Part shown: piece by piece, positions 27,471-36,275 of the stretch
Layout of the letters: each line of letters begins with the position of its first letter
Position numbering within the stretch: the stretch's first letter is position 1
Notes under the pieces: model-generated
The model's database searches: none
Seen by the model: the letters and a program-made list of their open reading frames with translations, nothing else
What the model was told of the DNA's origin: nothing
Assembly: GCF_029955155.1 (NCBI RefSeq)
Contig: NZ_JAPNOZ010000010.1
Coordinates: 589,661 to 653,660, forward strand
Reading direction: 5' to 3'
Source of the DNA: Psychrobacillus sp. NEAU-3TGS
GTDB taxonomy: Bacteria > Bacillota > Bacilli > Bacillales_A > Planococcaceae
Length of the DNA stretch: 64,000 nt
Program-made: the position numbers and the translations under genes

Positions 27471-28045
27471 ATTACTTTAAGGAGCACATCGATGAAATCA
27501 ACAATGGTGAAATAATAGATCCTCCTGCAAACTTTGAGCAGAACTTCCTCATTATAGTTCCAGCTTTACCACCTTACGAAGAAAAAGAACAAATTCAATC
27601 TAGTGAAGTAATTGAAAAAACTATATTAGATACTTCTATTACACGGGCAGAAGTAAATGCCATCAAAAATGACGTACAACAAAGCCTCCTAACAAAAGAA
27701 GACAATGAAAAGCTTATTGCTTCTGTCGAATCAAATCTAAAAGAGATGAATACAACTTCACTAAAATTTGATGCAAAAGGAATAGCAAATTTCGAAGTGG
27801 CCATTTCTATTTTAGTAAAAGAAAATAATATTAATAAAGTTGTTGAATTGACTGCCTTGTTCTTAAAAGCAGCCGAAAAGCAACAAGTATCACCAGCTTC
27901 CTTAAAAGAATATGCAAAAAAACTTTTCCTCGGTTTAGGGAGCCCAGCTGTTATTAAAAAATTTGTCCCCCTTTTAATCGAGAAATTGGAGAAGGCCAAA
28001 GTAGATATATCTTCATTTAAGGATTTACTAGATGAATTGAACTAA
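27464..28045 (+). CDS. Helical protein of unknown function, probable C-terminal part of the preceding secreted protein
   Basis: A 193-residue, mostly helical product with no signal peptide (KEHIDEINNGEIID, IKNDVQQSLLTKEDNEKLI, LLIEKLEKAKVDISSF). Its ATG is inside the overlap ATGGTAG with the previous gene, and only a weak GAGAGA precedes it. Either it is translationally coupled or it is the frameshifted continuation of the same protein. The lack of its own secretion signal favours the second. A strong terminator follows. Confidence 0.6.
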   Translation: MVDYFKEHIDEINNGEIIDPPANFEQNFLIIVPALPPYEEKEQIQSSEVIEKTILDTSITRAEVNAIKNDVQQSLLTKEDNEKLIASVESNLKEMNTTSLKFDAKGIANFEVAISILVKENNINKVVELTALFLKAAEKQQVSPASLKEYAKKLFLGLGSPAVIKKFVPLLIEKLEKAKVDISSFKDLLDELN

Positions 28046-28052
28046 TAACTTT

Positions 28053-28090
28053 GGAAGTTGAGAGGAATCCTTCCCTCTGACTTCCTTTTT
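28053..28090 (+). terminator. Terminator of the split secreted gene
   Basis: Imperfect stem GGAAGTTGAGAGG/CCCTCTGACTTCC followed by five T residues, seven bases after the stop at 28045. Confidence 0.75.
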
Positions 28091-28106
28091 ATTTTACTTA
28101 AGCAAT

Positions 28107-28143
28107 GAAAAAAGCTCTCCAGAGATTTCTCTCCGAAGAACTT
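28107..28143 (-). terminator. Terminator of the third S-layer-type gene
   Basis: On the minus strand a 14-bp stem with G-U pairs, GAAA loop and TTTTTT tail, just after the stop at 28154. With the preceding plus-strand hairpin it separates convergent transcripts. Confidence 0.75.
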
Positions 28144-28153
28144 TTCTAAATTT

Positions 28154-30376
28154 CTATTTTACTAGTAGTGAATTCGATTCAGCTACATTATATGCAAGCT
28201 GATCTTGGTTTACTATTCCAGAAGTTGCTACGATAACAAATGTAGATAAATGATGAGTAAAATCAGGTTGCATCGAAACAAAATCCATAACTTTGAGTGT
28301 ATGACCATCTACATACTCCACTTTAACAACCGCATTTCTACCAAATCCATCATTAATAGTTACCGTACCTGTTAAACCCTTTTTAAATTCATTTTCATAT
28401 GAAGGATTAATGAATGCAAAATCTAACGTATCAAAAATAGATAATCCATTATCATTGTTATCATTTAGAGTAACTTTAGATGAAGCAAAGGCACCTTCTT
28501 TGATCATCGCAGTTGCTGGTTTAGTCGGATTTTCAGACCCTTCCCCATTATTGCCGTCTTTACCAGGAGCGTATTGATATACTTCAAATGTATTCGCTTC
28601 GTTTTGCAATAAACTAATCGAACCTAGTGTCCAATCTCCTTTTTCATCTACCTTCGCTGTACCAATGAAAACACTATTCCGGTAAACCTTTACTGAATAT
28701 CCTGCTTGAGCAGTTCCACTTATGATATAGCTAGAACCATCATATGTCACTGGTGTATGCGCCGGATTTGTAATCTCCAATTTAGCAGCCTCTGTTACAT
28801 CGCTAGTTATATTCCAAGTAGAAATATTTTCTGGTTTTATATCATAGCCAGCTGTGACAGAGTCACCATTAGATAGTGCCATTTCAAATGCCTCTTGTGA
28901 CACTTGTTGCCCATGAATGAAAAACAAATCATTGGTATCCCATTTATATTTGAATCCGTCAGTAATTAGATAGTTTTCCTCCGTAAATATATATGGAGAC
29001 ACGATGTTTAACTCATAAACATTACTACTATTTTGTAACTGGTAAAAATGAGTAAGTGGAGCTTTCTTGCTCTTTTGGTTTCCATCAAGCTTTTGAATTA
29101 ACGGTTGAACGTAAGTTGCTGAAGTTACGTCAGCTGTTGCAATTATGAAAGTTAAGTTTCCGTTTTGATCGGTGTACACGGTCAATTCTTGTCCCGCATT
29201 TCCTATAAGACCGTTTGCAGAGGTAATTACTGCTGCTGTAGAAGTAGTCTCTGTAGCAGGGTTTGCTTCAGTTAAAGTGATCCGGACACGACCTACATAT
29301 GGAGAACCATCGGAGTTGGTTAAATTAGCTCGATATATATGATTATTAGAAGTTTCCAAGTAAGAAACATCTGTATCATATAATAAAATACCTGTAGTAT
29401 CAGCAACCGCTTCTGTTTTAAAATTCTTTTTATAGTCTTTCCAAGTGACTGTGTAATCTGTAGAAGGATTTAGATCAGAAGTTGTCAGTATTACTACCTT
29501 TTTGTCTTCTGATAATTTAGCACTTTGTATAGTTTCCCCTGAAATTTTAAATTGTCCAGCTTCTAATCCTGCTAATGGTATCGAATATTCTTTTGAAAAA
29601 TGCACAATTACTGTATTCTGTCCATCAGATGAAACGGCAAGTGGTTGTAATGGTAAAGATGCGTCTATATTTGCATAGCTCTTCTCTAATTGATTTTTGA
29701 AAGTAAATTTGTCAGCATTAAAAGTTAAGTAATAATGAGCCTTTTCTAATTCAGTGGCTGCTTCTGCTAGCTTATTCTCATTGATAAATTGAGAAGCTTT
29801 TTCTAGATACATTTCCACTGTAATATCATATTTCACTTGCTCAATTAACTTCTCCATAGCAGGTTTTACTGCATTACGAATTCCATTTCTAGTAGATTGC
29901 CCATAGACTCGATCTAAAAGTATTACTTGCTTACGATACTCAGCCGTTGCTCTGTGGTATGCAGCATTTACTTTATCAAGGTCCTGAGAATCTATTGCTT
30001 GTTGTAGGTTGTTTGTAAGATTGATGATTTTATCACTGGATGTAAGAGCATCGATATATGCCTGAGCACGTCTTACATGAGTTTTAGGTTCTACGAGTCT
30101 AGCTTGAATACTTAATTTTTCAGAAGTTGAAAGCTTTGCAGTTGCTATTTCTGCTGCTTGGATAGCCTTTTTGGCGGTATTATATTGATCATATGGACGA
30201 GTTACAAAATCAGCAGAGCCTTCAACTGAAATAGCCCATTTTAAAATGGTACCTGCATTTTGTGCATCAGTTACTAATTGAGTTGTATTTGGAGTCGCTT
30301 TCGCTCGTTGGGGTGATGATGTAATTAATGCTGCGACGGCAATTGAACATGCTATTTTTAAGACTTTTTTTCTCAT
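28154..30376 (-). CDS. S-layer-type surface protein, SbsC-like N-terminal anchor domain (paralogue 3)
   Basis: A 740-residue exported protein. The signal peptide ends near 27 (RAKA). Residues ~30-240 are the helical wall-anchor domain with KWAISVEGSAD, TRPYDQYN and LLDRVYGQSTR, shared with the next two genes. Ig-like beta domains follow (VIVHFSKEYSIPL, TDYTVTWKDY). I start it at ATG 30376, where AAAGGAAG lies ten bases upstream; an upstream in-frame ATG lacks both RBS and signal. Its arginine codons mix CGT, CGA and AGA, unlike the main S-layer gene, so it may be less expressed. Confidence 0.87.
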   Translation of the reverse strand: MRKKVLKIACSIAVAALITSSPQRAKATPNTTQLVTDAQNAGTILKWAISVEGSADFVTRPYDQYNTAKKAIQAAEIATAKLSTSEKLSIQARLVEPKTHVRRAQAYIDALTSSDKIINLTNNLQQAIDSQDLDKVNAAYHRATAEYRKQVILLDRVYGQSTRNGIRNAVKPAMEKLIEQVKYDITVEMYLEKASQFINENKLAEAATELEKAHYYLTFNADKFTFKNQLEKSYANIDASLPLQPLAVSSDGQNTVIVHFSKEYSIPLAGLEAGQFKISGETIQSAKLSEDKKVVILTTSDLNPSTDYTVTWKDYKKNFKTEAVADTTGILLYDTDVSYLETSNNHIYRANLTNSDGSPYVGRVRITLTEANPATETTSTAAVITSANGLIGNAGQELTVYTDQNGNLTFIIATADVTSATYVQPLIQKLDGNQKSKKAPLTHFYQLQNSSNVYELNIVSPYIFTEENYLITDGFKYKWDTNDLFFIHGQQVSQEAFEMALSNGDSVTAGYDIKPENISTWNITSDVTEAAKLEITNPAHTPVTYDGSSYIISGTAQAGYSVKVYRNSVFIGTAKVDEKGDWTLGSISLLQNEANTFEVYQYAPGKDGNNGEGSENPTKPATAMIKEGAFASSKVTLNDNNDNGLSIFDTLDFAFINPSYENEFKKGLTGTVTINDGFGRNAVVKVEYVDGHTLKVMDFVSMQPDFTHHLSTFVIVATSGIVNQDQLAYNVAESNSLLVK

Positions 30377-30531
30377 ATTTTGTGTTCTTCCTTTATAGAT
30401 ATATCTCCACATTTGTTTATCAAGTAGTATCTTTCTATAAGTAAGTCTATCATGAATAGCTTCTGTCCTTTTATCCAATTAAAGATTGTGTTGCTAAAAT
30501 CATCCTGTTGTAGATTTTCTACATTAGTTAA

Positions 30532-30565
30532 GCCGTTAAAGGAATTATCCCTTAACGGCTTTTTT
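30532..30565 (+). terminator. Strong hairpin with its T run on the plus strand
   Basis: Stem GCCGTTAAAGG/CCCTTAACGGC followed by six T residues in the plus direction. It lies between two minus-strand S-layer genes. On the minus strand the tail is only TTAACTAA, so as a minus-strand terminator it would be weak; no plus-strand gene is seen before it. Confidence 0.6.
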
Positions 30566-30577
30566 AATTCTATCTAG

Positions 30578-32827
30578 TTAGTACCCCTTGATTTGGAATC
30601 CTGTATTTACCTTTAAAATAAAACCATACGCATTTGAAACACCGTCAACTGAAATGACATCTAGCGGGCCAGATAATGTTCCATCCTCTCCATTTTTTAG
30701 AATCTTACCAGCAAGTTTATCTTCGACTGTTGGACCGAACTTAATATTAAAGCCCTTAGTAGTGTTGGTGAAGAGTGTACCACTTTCATTGTTTGTAAAT
30801 TGAACTTGTGTTCCATCTGAATCCTGCACAGTGATGGAGGATGTTTTAGAAATTACCGCTTGATCTTGAGTCACTGTTGTTCCATTTGCACGCGTTATTG
30901 GCGCGATATTAAATGCTACTACTTTATTCGATATGTCTTCCTCATTATCATTGCCGGCAGTTATGGAAGATAAATTAAATGGACCTTCTACTACTCTTAA
31001 TGTTGTTCCATTCCAATCACTAATCGATGGAGTACCTTTTCCAGCTGGTTGTTGTATCATGGTAAAATCCGTTATGTCGTTTTGCGTAACGGTAGTTTTG
31101 TATTTCCATGTACCAGTAGAGTTCATTTTAACTTTTGAAAGATAAGCACCATTTTTGAAAAAGAACACTTCATAGTTTGGTTGACCTGTTCCTACCAATT
31201 CTATATCTTTTCCAATCATGCGATATCCAGTAGTTCCTGATTTATGTGCAAACTTTGAATCGACAGATAAACCAACAGAATAATGATTTTCTGTAATATT
31301 GAATGACGAAGCAGATGTTAATTGATATGTTCCACTGATGGTATCTTCAATATCTAATGCGGATTTGAAGCTATCTGAAGAAACTGCTATTCCTTCATTT
31401 CGGTATGTGTCACTTGAACCTTTTAGTTTATATTTAAGTCCATCAGAAGTAACAAAGTAGTTATTGTTGATGTCTACATAATGTATTTTTTTATTAGTCA
31501 TAGTTCCTGCTTTAGCAGGAGCATAAAAGTTTATCTTTGCTGAAGTTAGTGTATCTATTACTGTATTATTAACCATTTGATTAAAAGAAATCGTCTTATC
31601 TATTGCCGCAGTACTCACATCTTTTGCAGTAAAGGTAATTGTCACCTTTCCATTTTTATCGGGTAATACATTTACATTTTTTGCTCCAGAGATGACATTC
31701 TCAATGCCATTTATCGTTAATAGTTTAACACCGGCAGGAATATCCACTCTTACTGTATTATTACCATATGAACCTGCAAAGGTAGCAGATAATGCAAGAA
31801 CTTCCGATGTTTCTCTATGTTGAGTCGTAGTGTCCCCTATTTGAATAGGTACAATACTTCCTGGAACAGTAAAGCTAGAGGAACTACCCTTATATTTAAC
31901 TGTATATTTAATACTTGGTGTTTGAGCTGACGTAGTTAACGTTGCGGTTAGCCCATCTTTACTTAATATAGCATTAGTTATAGACAAAGCGTTATCAATT
32001 GTAAAGTCAGTTGCTTTAATAGTAGAAACTGCACGGTTAAATCTTACAATTATTGTCGTATTATCTGTACGTGATATAGAAGAAATTTGAACTGGCACTG
32101 CATTAGTAACAGTGTCTAAACTCTTCTGTAATGTAGTTTCCCAAATCAAAATATTTGCATCAAGAATTGCTTGTGCTTCATTAATTTTTCTAGTCGCTTC
32201 CGCTTGTTTAGATACTCGCATATCTTCAACTGCAGCTTTTGTTAACATATGAACTGTAACATCATTTTTCAATTCTTTGATTAACTTTTCTGCCGGTCCT
32301 TTAACAGCATTACGAATTTTATCTCGAGTTGATTGACCATATACACGGTCCAATAAAATTGTCTGTTTCCGAAATTCTGCAGTCATCTCATGATACGCTT
32401 TTTCAACTTTTTCTAAGTTATTTTCATCCACGGCTGTTGAAAGGGCACTCGTTTTTTCATTAATCTTTGTACTTGCTGTAATTGCATCAAGATATCCTTG
32501 CGCTCGTTTCAATTGTATTTTAGGATCTGACAATCGTGCTTCATATGTCAATTGATCCGAAAAACTCAATTTCTTTATTTCCGCTTCTGCTTGAGCAATC
32601 GCATTTTTTGCTTCGTTGTATTGGGTCCATGGTTGAGTTACCCCATCTGCTGAACCTTCAACTGAAATTGCCCATTTTAGAACAGTACTTGCATTTTGAA
32701 CATTGGTCATTAATTTGTCTATATTTGTCGCTGCCGCTGCATTTGTCTGGTTACTTGGTGTAGCTGCGATAAATACAGAAGATGCAATTGCAGTGGAAAT
32801 TGCTAATTTCATTGTCTTGTTTTTCAT
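30578..32827 (-). CDS. S-layer-type surface protein, SbsC-like N-terminal anchor domain (paralogue 2)
   Basis: A 749-residue exported protein. The signal peptide ends near 30, then the anchor domain (~33-240; LKWAISVEGSADGV, LLDRVYGQSTRDKIR), followed by Ig-like domains (IIVRFNRAVSTIKATDF). Its C-terminus (VDGVSNAYGFILKVN...IKGY) matches that of the main S-layer protein (VNGVTGVTNEYGLKVN...ITGY), so the two are full-length paralogues. ATG 32827 is preceded by AAGGGG at eight bases; a start nine codons earlier lacks support. Confidence 0.88.
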   Translation of the reverse strand: MKNKTMKLAISTAIASSVFIAATPSNQTNAAAATNIDKLMTNVQNASTVLKWAISVEGSADGVTQPWTQYNEAKNAIAQAEAEIKKLSFSDQLTYEARLSDPKIQLKRAQGYLDAITASTKINEKTSALSTAVDENNLEKVEKAYHEMTAEFRKQTILLDRVYGQSTRDKIRNAVKGPAEKLIKELKNDVTVHMLTKAAVEDMRVSKQAEATRKINEAQAILDANILIWETTLQKSLDTVTNAVPVQISSISRTDNTTIIVRFNRAVSTIKATDFTIDNALSITNAILSKDGLTATLTTSAQTPSIKYTVKYKGSSSSFTVPGSIVPIQIGDTTTQHRETSEVLALSATFAGSYGNNTVRVDIPAGVKLLTINGIENVISGAKNVNVLPDKNGKVTITFTAKDVSTAAIDKTISFNQMVNNTVIDTLTSAKINFYAPAKAGTMTNKKIHYVDINNNYFVTSDGLKYKLKGSSDTYRNEGIAVSSDSFKSALDIEDTISGTYQLTSASSFNITENHYSVGLSVDSKFAHKSGTTGYRMIGKDIELVGTGQPNYEVFFFKNGAYLSKVKMNSTGTWKYKTTVTQNDITDFTMIQQPAGKGTPSISDWNGTTLRVVEGPFNLSSITAGNDNEEDISNKVVAFNIAPITRANGTTVTQDQAVISKTSSITVQDSDGTQVQFTNNESGTLFTNTTKGFNIKFGPTVEDKLAGKILKNGEDGTLSGPLDVISVDGVSNAYGFILKVNTGFQIKGY

Positions 32828-33147
32828 TTTATAATCCCCTTCTACAAAACTCATATTGTTTATTATATGATTATACTAAATTACTATGTTCAACATACAC
32901 TTATTTTGTTGTATTTATGTATTCTACATATACTACTTATTTTCCTTTTTACAGAATTATTTCTCTACTCTATACGTACGTCTTAATACAGTAAAAGTTT
33001 CAGTTTTTAAATACATACTGATTAACAAATGAATAATAAAAAAAACTTATGATTTATTTTAAGAATATATCCAAGTAGGGGCTTGCAGAGCATGTACATA
33101 ATAAACAACTTCGTTATTCAATACTACAATTACAATTATAAAGAAGA

Positions 33148-33183
33148 AAAGCCCTTAATCAATTCTATGATTAAGAGCTTTCT
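33148..33183. terminator. Second hairpin downstream of the main S-layer gene
   Basis: Arms AAAGCCCTTAATCA and TGATTAAGAGCTTT in the gene-free stretch 32828-33460. It may back up the terminator at 33376 or insulate the promoter of the next gene. I see no gene in that stretch; an AT-rich promoter for the 32827 start is expected near 32.87 kb but I cannot define it. Confidence 0.5.
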
Positions 33184-33375
33184 CCACCATAACTTATTTT
33201 TAGCTATTCGAACCTTCACATTTACTCTATAATTTTGTAACGTGATTTGATTTCGATACTATTATATTAAATTAATTAGAAAAAACTTTATGATAGAAAA
33301 GAAATAGCACAAGCTTTTAATCGAGCTACCTCTTACTATATTGAACTCTAATTTTGTCAAACAGCAGACACTAAA

Positions 33376-33414
33376 CAAAAAAGCACTATTCCATCATAAA
33401 TGGAATAGTGCTTT
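33376..33414 (-). terminator. Terminator of the main S-layer gene
   Basis: A 13-bp stem AAAGCACTATTCC/GGAATAGTGCTTT with further T residues on the minus strand, about 47 bp after the stop at 33461. Confidence 0.8.
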
Positions 33415-33460
33415 TATTAATACTGGAAATATTTTTTAGAAAGGTTATTTCTAATTAATA

Positions 33461-35686
33461 TTAATAACCAGTAATAGAGTTTGTTACATTAACTTTTAAG
33501 CCGTATTCGTTAGTTACACCTGTTACTCCATTAACAGTTACAGTACCGTTAATTTTACCATCTCCACCAGAGATAGAAGATGGAGCACCAAAAGTAATTT
33601 CGAAACCAGTTGCAGTTTCTTCAATTGAAGTATTGTTAACTCCGTCAACGTAAGTAGCTTTAGTTAAGTCACCATCTAATAATGTAATTTGTGCTTTTGA
33701 AGCGATTTTAACATTATCTTGGTCTTCAGTTTTAGCAGCTGTAAACACTACAGTTTTACCTGTAATTGTTGAACTATCACCAACAGCAGATGGTGCAGCA
33801 GCTACATTGTATTTACCAGCTACAACTTTTAGTTCGTCGCTTAATCCAGCTAAAGTGCTAACGTAGTCTGGAGCTACTTCATTAACGCTAGCTGCTTGGC
33901 GTGCTTGGAAAGTTACCGCTACAGTTGGGTCTACGTTTAGAGCAACTGACCAAGTACCGTTAGATTTTACAGTAGTTGATGCTACTGGGCGAGTTAGTGA
34001 AGTGTTATAGATTGACACTGCTTTACCTGCTTCACCAGTTCCAGTTAAAGTAATAGTATTACCTTCTACACGGAAAGCTGTAGTATCTCCTAAGTATTCT
34101 TGATCTAATGAGAAGTCTACTCCAGCAACTTTATCAAGTGCTAACTGAAGTGTAGAACCACCAGTTTTAACGTATGAACCTGTAACTACATCACCTTTAG
34201 ATAATTTAGCTTTTAAAGCATCTAAAGAAATAACTGCATTGTTTGTATCTTGATATACATTACCAGTTGCTTTCAATAGAATCTTTTGGTTAGCATTATT
34301 AACAAAATAGTTATTAGCTGCATCTACATATTTAACAGTTCCACTTGCATCATTAGCTAATGTTAATGTATCAGGTACAGTATAGAAGTTTAATGAACCA
34401 GAAGTTTTTGTTTCAATAACACTTCCAGTTACTCCAGTTAAAGATTCAAACTTAACTTTTCCACCTGTTGCAGCATCACCATCAGCTGCTTTTACAGTTA
34501 CTACTAATTGTCCATTAACTGGGTAGTAGATATCATCAGCAGCAGTTGCAGCTGCACCATTTACAGTTGCTAATACATAGTTTGTATCATCAGTTAATGT
34601 AACTCTTACTGGTCCATTATGAGTAGTACCTTGTGTAGTCTTGAATGAAGATGATACAGCAAGTGATTGACCTACTTCAGCATGTAATGCTGTTGCATCT
34701 ACATTAACGTTTCCAACTGGAGCAGCAGGTGTTTCAAATGAAACTGTTGAGTTTTTGTAAGTTACAGAGTATTTAGTTGCAGCATCTAAAGCTGTAGTTG
34801 TTAAAGTTACAGTTTTATTGTCTGAACCAAATGCAGTTTTTGTTACAACAGCGCCATTATCTAAAACAAATTCAGATTCTGATACTGCAACTACTGGTTT
34901 AGTTAAAGTTAAAACAACAGTTTTGTTATCAACATAAGTAACAGATTGAACTGCTAATGGAAGAGAAGCAACTACATCATCAACTGATTTTTGTAAAGAA
35001 GTTTCCCATGTAAGAACGTTTGCATCAAGGATTGCTTGTGCTTCAGCGATCTTTTTAGAAGCGTCTGCAGTTTTACCTGCTTTAATGTCTGCTGCTGCTG
35101 CTTTAGATAACATGTTTACAGTTACTTCGTTTTTAACTGAAGCAACTAATTTTTCGATTGCTGGTTTAACTGCGCCACGGATACCGTCACGAGTTGATTG
35201 ACCATATACGCGGTCTAAAAGAGCCGCTTGTTTACGGTACTCAGCAGTTGCTTTGTGGTAAGCAGTTTCTACTTTTTCGATATCGTCAGTTTTAATTGCT
35301 GCATCTAATCCAGCAGTTAATTCTTTAATTTTTTCACTTGAAGTGATTGCATCAATGTAAGCTTGAGCGCGTTTAACTTGTAATTTTGGTTCTACAAGTT
35401 TAGCGTTGATGCTTAATTGTTCAGATGCAGTAGCTTTTTTAGCTGCTGCTTCTGCATTTGCGATTGCTTTTTTAGCAGCGTTGTATTGGTCATATGGACG
35501 TGTTACATAGTCAGCAGAACCTTCTACTGAGATAGCCCATTTTAATACTGTACCTGCGTTTTGTGCGTCTGTTACTAATTGGTTTACATTTGTTGCTGCA
35601 TCAGCTTGGTTTACTGGTGCTGCTGCAACGAATGCTGAAGCTGCTACTGCAGTTGAAGCTGCAATTTTGATAGCTTTTTTCTTCAT
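33461..35686 (-). CDS. Probable main S-layer protein, SbsC-like N-terminal wall-binding domain
   Basis: A 741-residue Ala/Val/Thr-rich, Cys-free exported protein. The signal peptide ends near 30 (NQADA). Residues ~32-240 form the helical wall-binding domain (LKWAISVEGSADYV, YGQSTRDGIRG) seen in Geobacillus SbsC, which binds secondary cell-wall polymer. Ig-like domains follow (VVLTLTKPVVAVSESEFVL). There are no SLH repeats. In the N-terminal block every Arg codon I read is CGT or CGC, consistent with very high expression. It has a near-consensus sigma-A promoter and a ~90-nt leader with GGGAGA ten bases before the ATG. Confidence 0.9.
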   Translation of the reverse strand: MKKKAIKIAASTAVAASAFVAAAPVNQADAATNVNQLVTDAQNAGTVLKWAISVEGSADYVTRPYDQYNAAKKAIANAEAAAKKATASEQLSINAKLVEPKLQVKRAQAYIDAITSSEKIKELTAGLDAAIKTDDIEKVETAYHKATAEYRKQAALLDRVYGQSTRDGIRGAVKPAIEKLVASVKNEVTVNMLSKAAAADIKAGKTADASKKIAEAQAILDANVLTWETSLQKSVDDVVASLPLAVQSVTYVDNKTVVLTLTKPVVAVSESEFVLDNGAVVTKTAFGSDNKTVTLTTTALDAATKYSVTYKNSTVSFETPAAPVGNVNVDATALHAEVGQSLAVSSSFKTTQGTTHNGPVRVTLTDDTNYVLATVNGAAATAADDIYYPVNGQLVVTVKAADGDAATGGKVKFESLTGVTGSVIETKTSGSLNFYTVPDTLTLANDASGTVKYVDAANNYFVNNANQKILLKATGNVYQDTNNAVISLDALKAKLSKGDVVTGSYVKTGGSTLQLALDKVAGVDFSLDQEYLGDTTAFRVEGNTITLTGTGEAGKAVSIYNTSLTRPVASTTVKSNGTWSVALNVDPTVAVTFQARQAASVNEVAPDYVSTLAGLSDELKVVAGKYNVAAAPSAVGDSSTITGKTVVFTAAKTEDQDNVKIASKAQITLLDGDLTKATYVDGVNNTSIEETATGFEITFGAPSSISGGDGKINGTVTVNGVTGVTNEYGLKVNVTNSITGY

Positions 35687-35777
35687 AAACTTGTGATCTC
35701 CCTTCGCTTGTGTGTTGCAATTTTGTAGTGTGTAACGCCGGTCGCTTGATAGCGTCCAATATCATCACCCTAACTAA
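35687..35777 (-). promoter_or_regulatory. S-layer mRNA leader with small hairpin and a site complementary to the candidate sRNA
   Basis: The predicted 5' leader is about 90 nt. It contains the hairpin CGCT-ATCA-AGCG and, at 35729-35740, the minus-strand sequence CGGCGTTACACA. The latter is the perfect 12-nt complement of TGTGTAACGCCG at 36128-36139 in the divergent plus-strand transcript. Six further bases pair after a one-base bulge with one mismatch. Confidence 0.45.
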
Positions 35778-35783
35778 TATATG

Positions 35784-35812
35784 AGTATACAAAACTCTTA
35801 TGCTAAAATCAA
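35784..35812 (-). promoter_or_regulatory. Sigma-A promoter of the main S-layer gene
   Basis: TTGATT (35807-35812) and TATACT (35784-35789) on the minus strand with the ideal 17-bp spacer. Transcription should begin near 35777. Confidence 0.75.
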
Positions 35813-36092
35813 CTAGAAACCTCAAAGATTACCAGTTTATTTTTGAGGATGATGTTTTGAAAGCACCAAGGACTCTATTACATGTTCCATATTACAGGAA
35901 TATTAAAATTTATGCTACCTTTTTTCTGAATAATTATTACCATTTTTAGAATGATAGAATACCCAGCATTGTTTTTATTAATTCAATTGATTTTTCTTTC
36001 TATTTTCTACTGACTAATTTATAGTAGCTTCTTTTAATGAATTAATTTATTTAAAATTTCTTTGTTTAAATGCGTGCATTTTTCAAAATTTA

Positions 36093-36101
36093 TGTTATGA
36101 T
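36093..36101 (+). promoter_or_regulatory. Extended -10 promoter for the candidate small RNA
   Basis: TGTTATGAT (TG, one base, TATGAT). No good -35 is visible. It would start a plus-strand transcript near 36107. Confidence 0.4.
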
Positions 36102-36106
36102 GTACA

Positions 36107-36237
36107 GTATAGAAGGTTACTTATAGATGTGTAACGCCGTAAACTTGTTTGTACATTCATTAGTGTGCAGCCTTCTACTTCCTTCGTTTTATCGCTCAAG
36201 AAAAGAAGCATCTGAACTTCGGATGCTTCTTTTCTTA
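36107..36237 (+). ncRNA. Candidate small RNA divergent from the S-layer gene
   Basis: A ~130-nt segment with no plausible gene. It is bounded by an extended -10 promoter and by a hairpin (GAAGCATC/GATGCTTC within longer A/T-rich arms, 36199-36237), with a second terminator at 36242. AGAAGG (36111-36116) can pair with CCTTCT (36171-36176), closing a domain that displays TGTGTAACGCCG. That 12-mer is perfectly complementary to the S-layer leader. It matches no riboswitch class I know. Existence as an RNA is inference from promoter and tandem terminators. Confidence 0.4.
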
Positions 36238-36241
36238 TTTT

Positions 36242-36275
36242 ACGCCTTTTACAGATGTAGAAGGCGTTTTTTTTA
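36242..36275 (+). terminator. Strong second terminator of the candidate small RNA
   Basis: Stem ACGCCTT/AAGGCGT followed by eight T residues on the plus strand. A tandem terminator with no gene upstream is itself a reason to suspect a non-coding transcript. Confidence 0.75.

Noticed and set aside
35687-36275. A known riboswitch upstream of the S-layer gene or in the divergent transcript
   Set aside because: I could not match the sequence to any riboswitch consensus I know, and the downstream gene is a structural surface protein.
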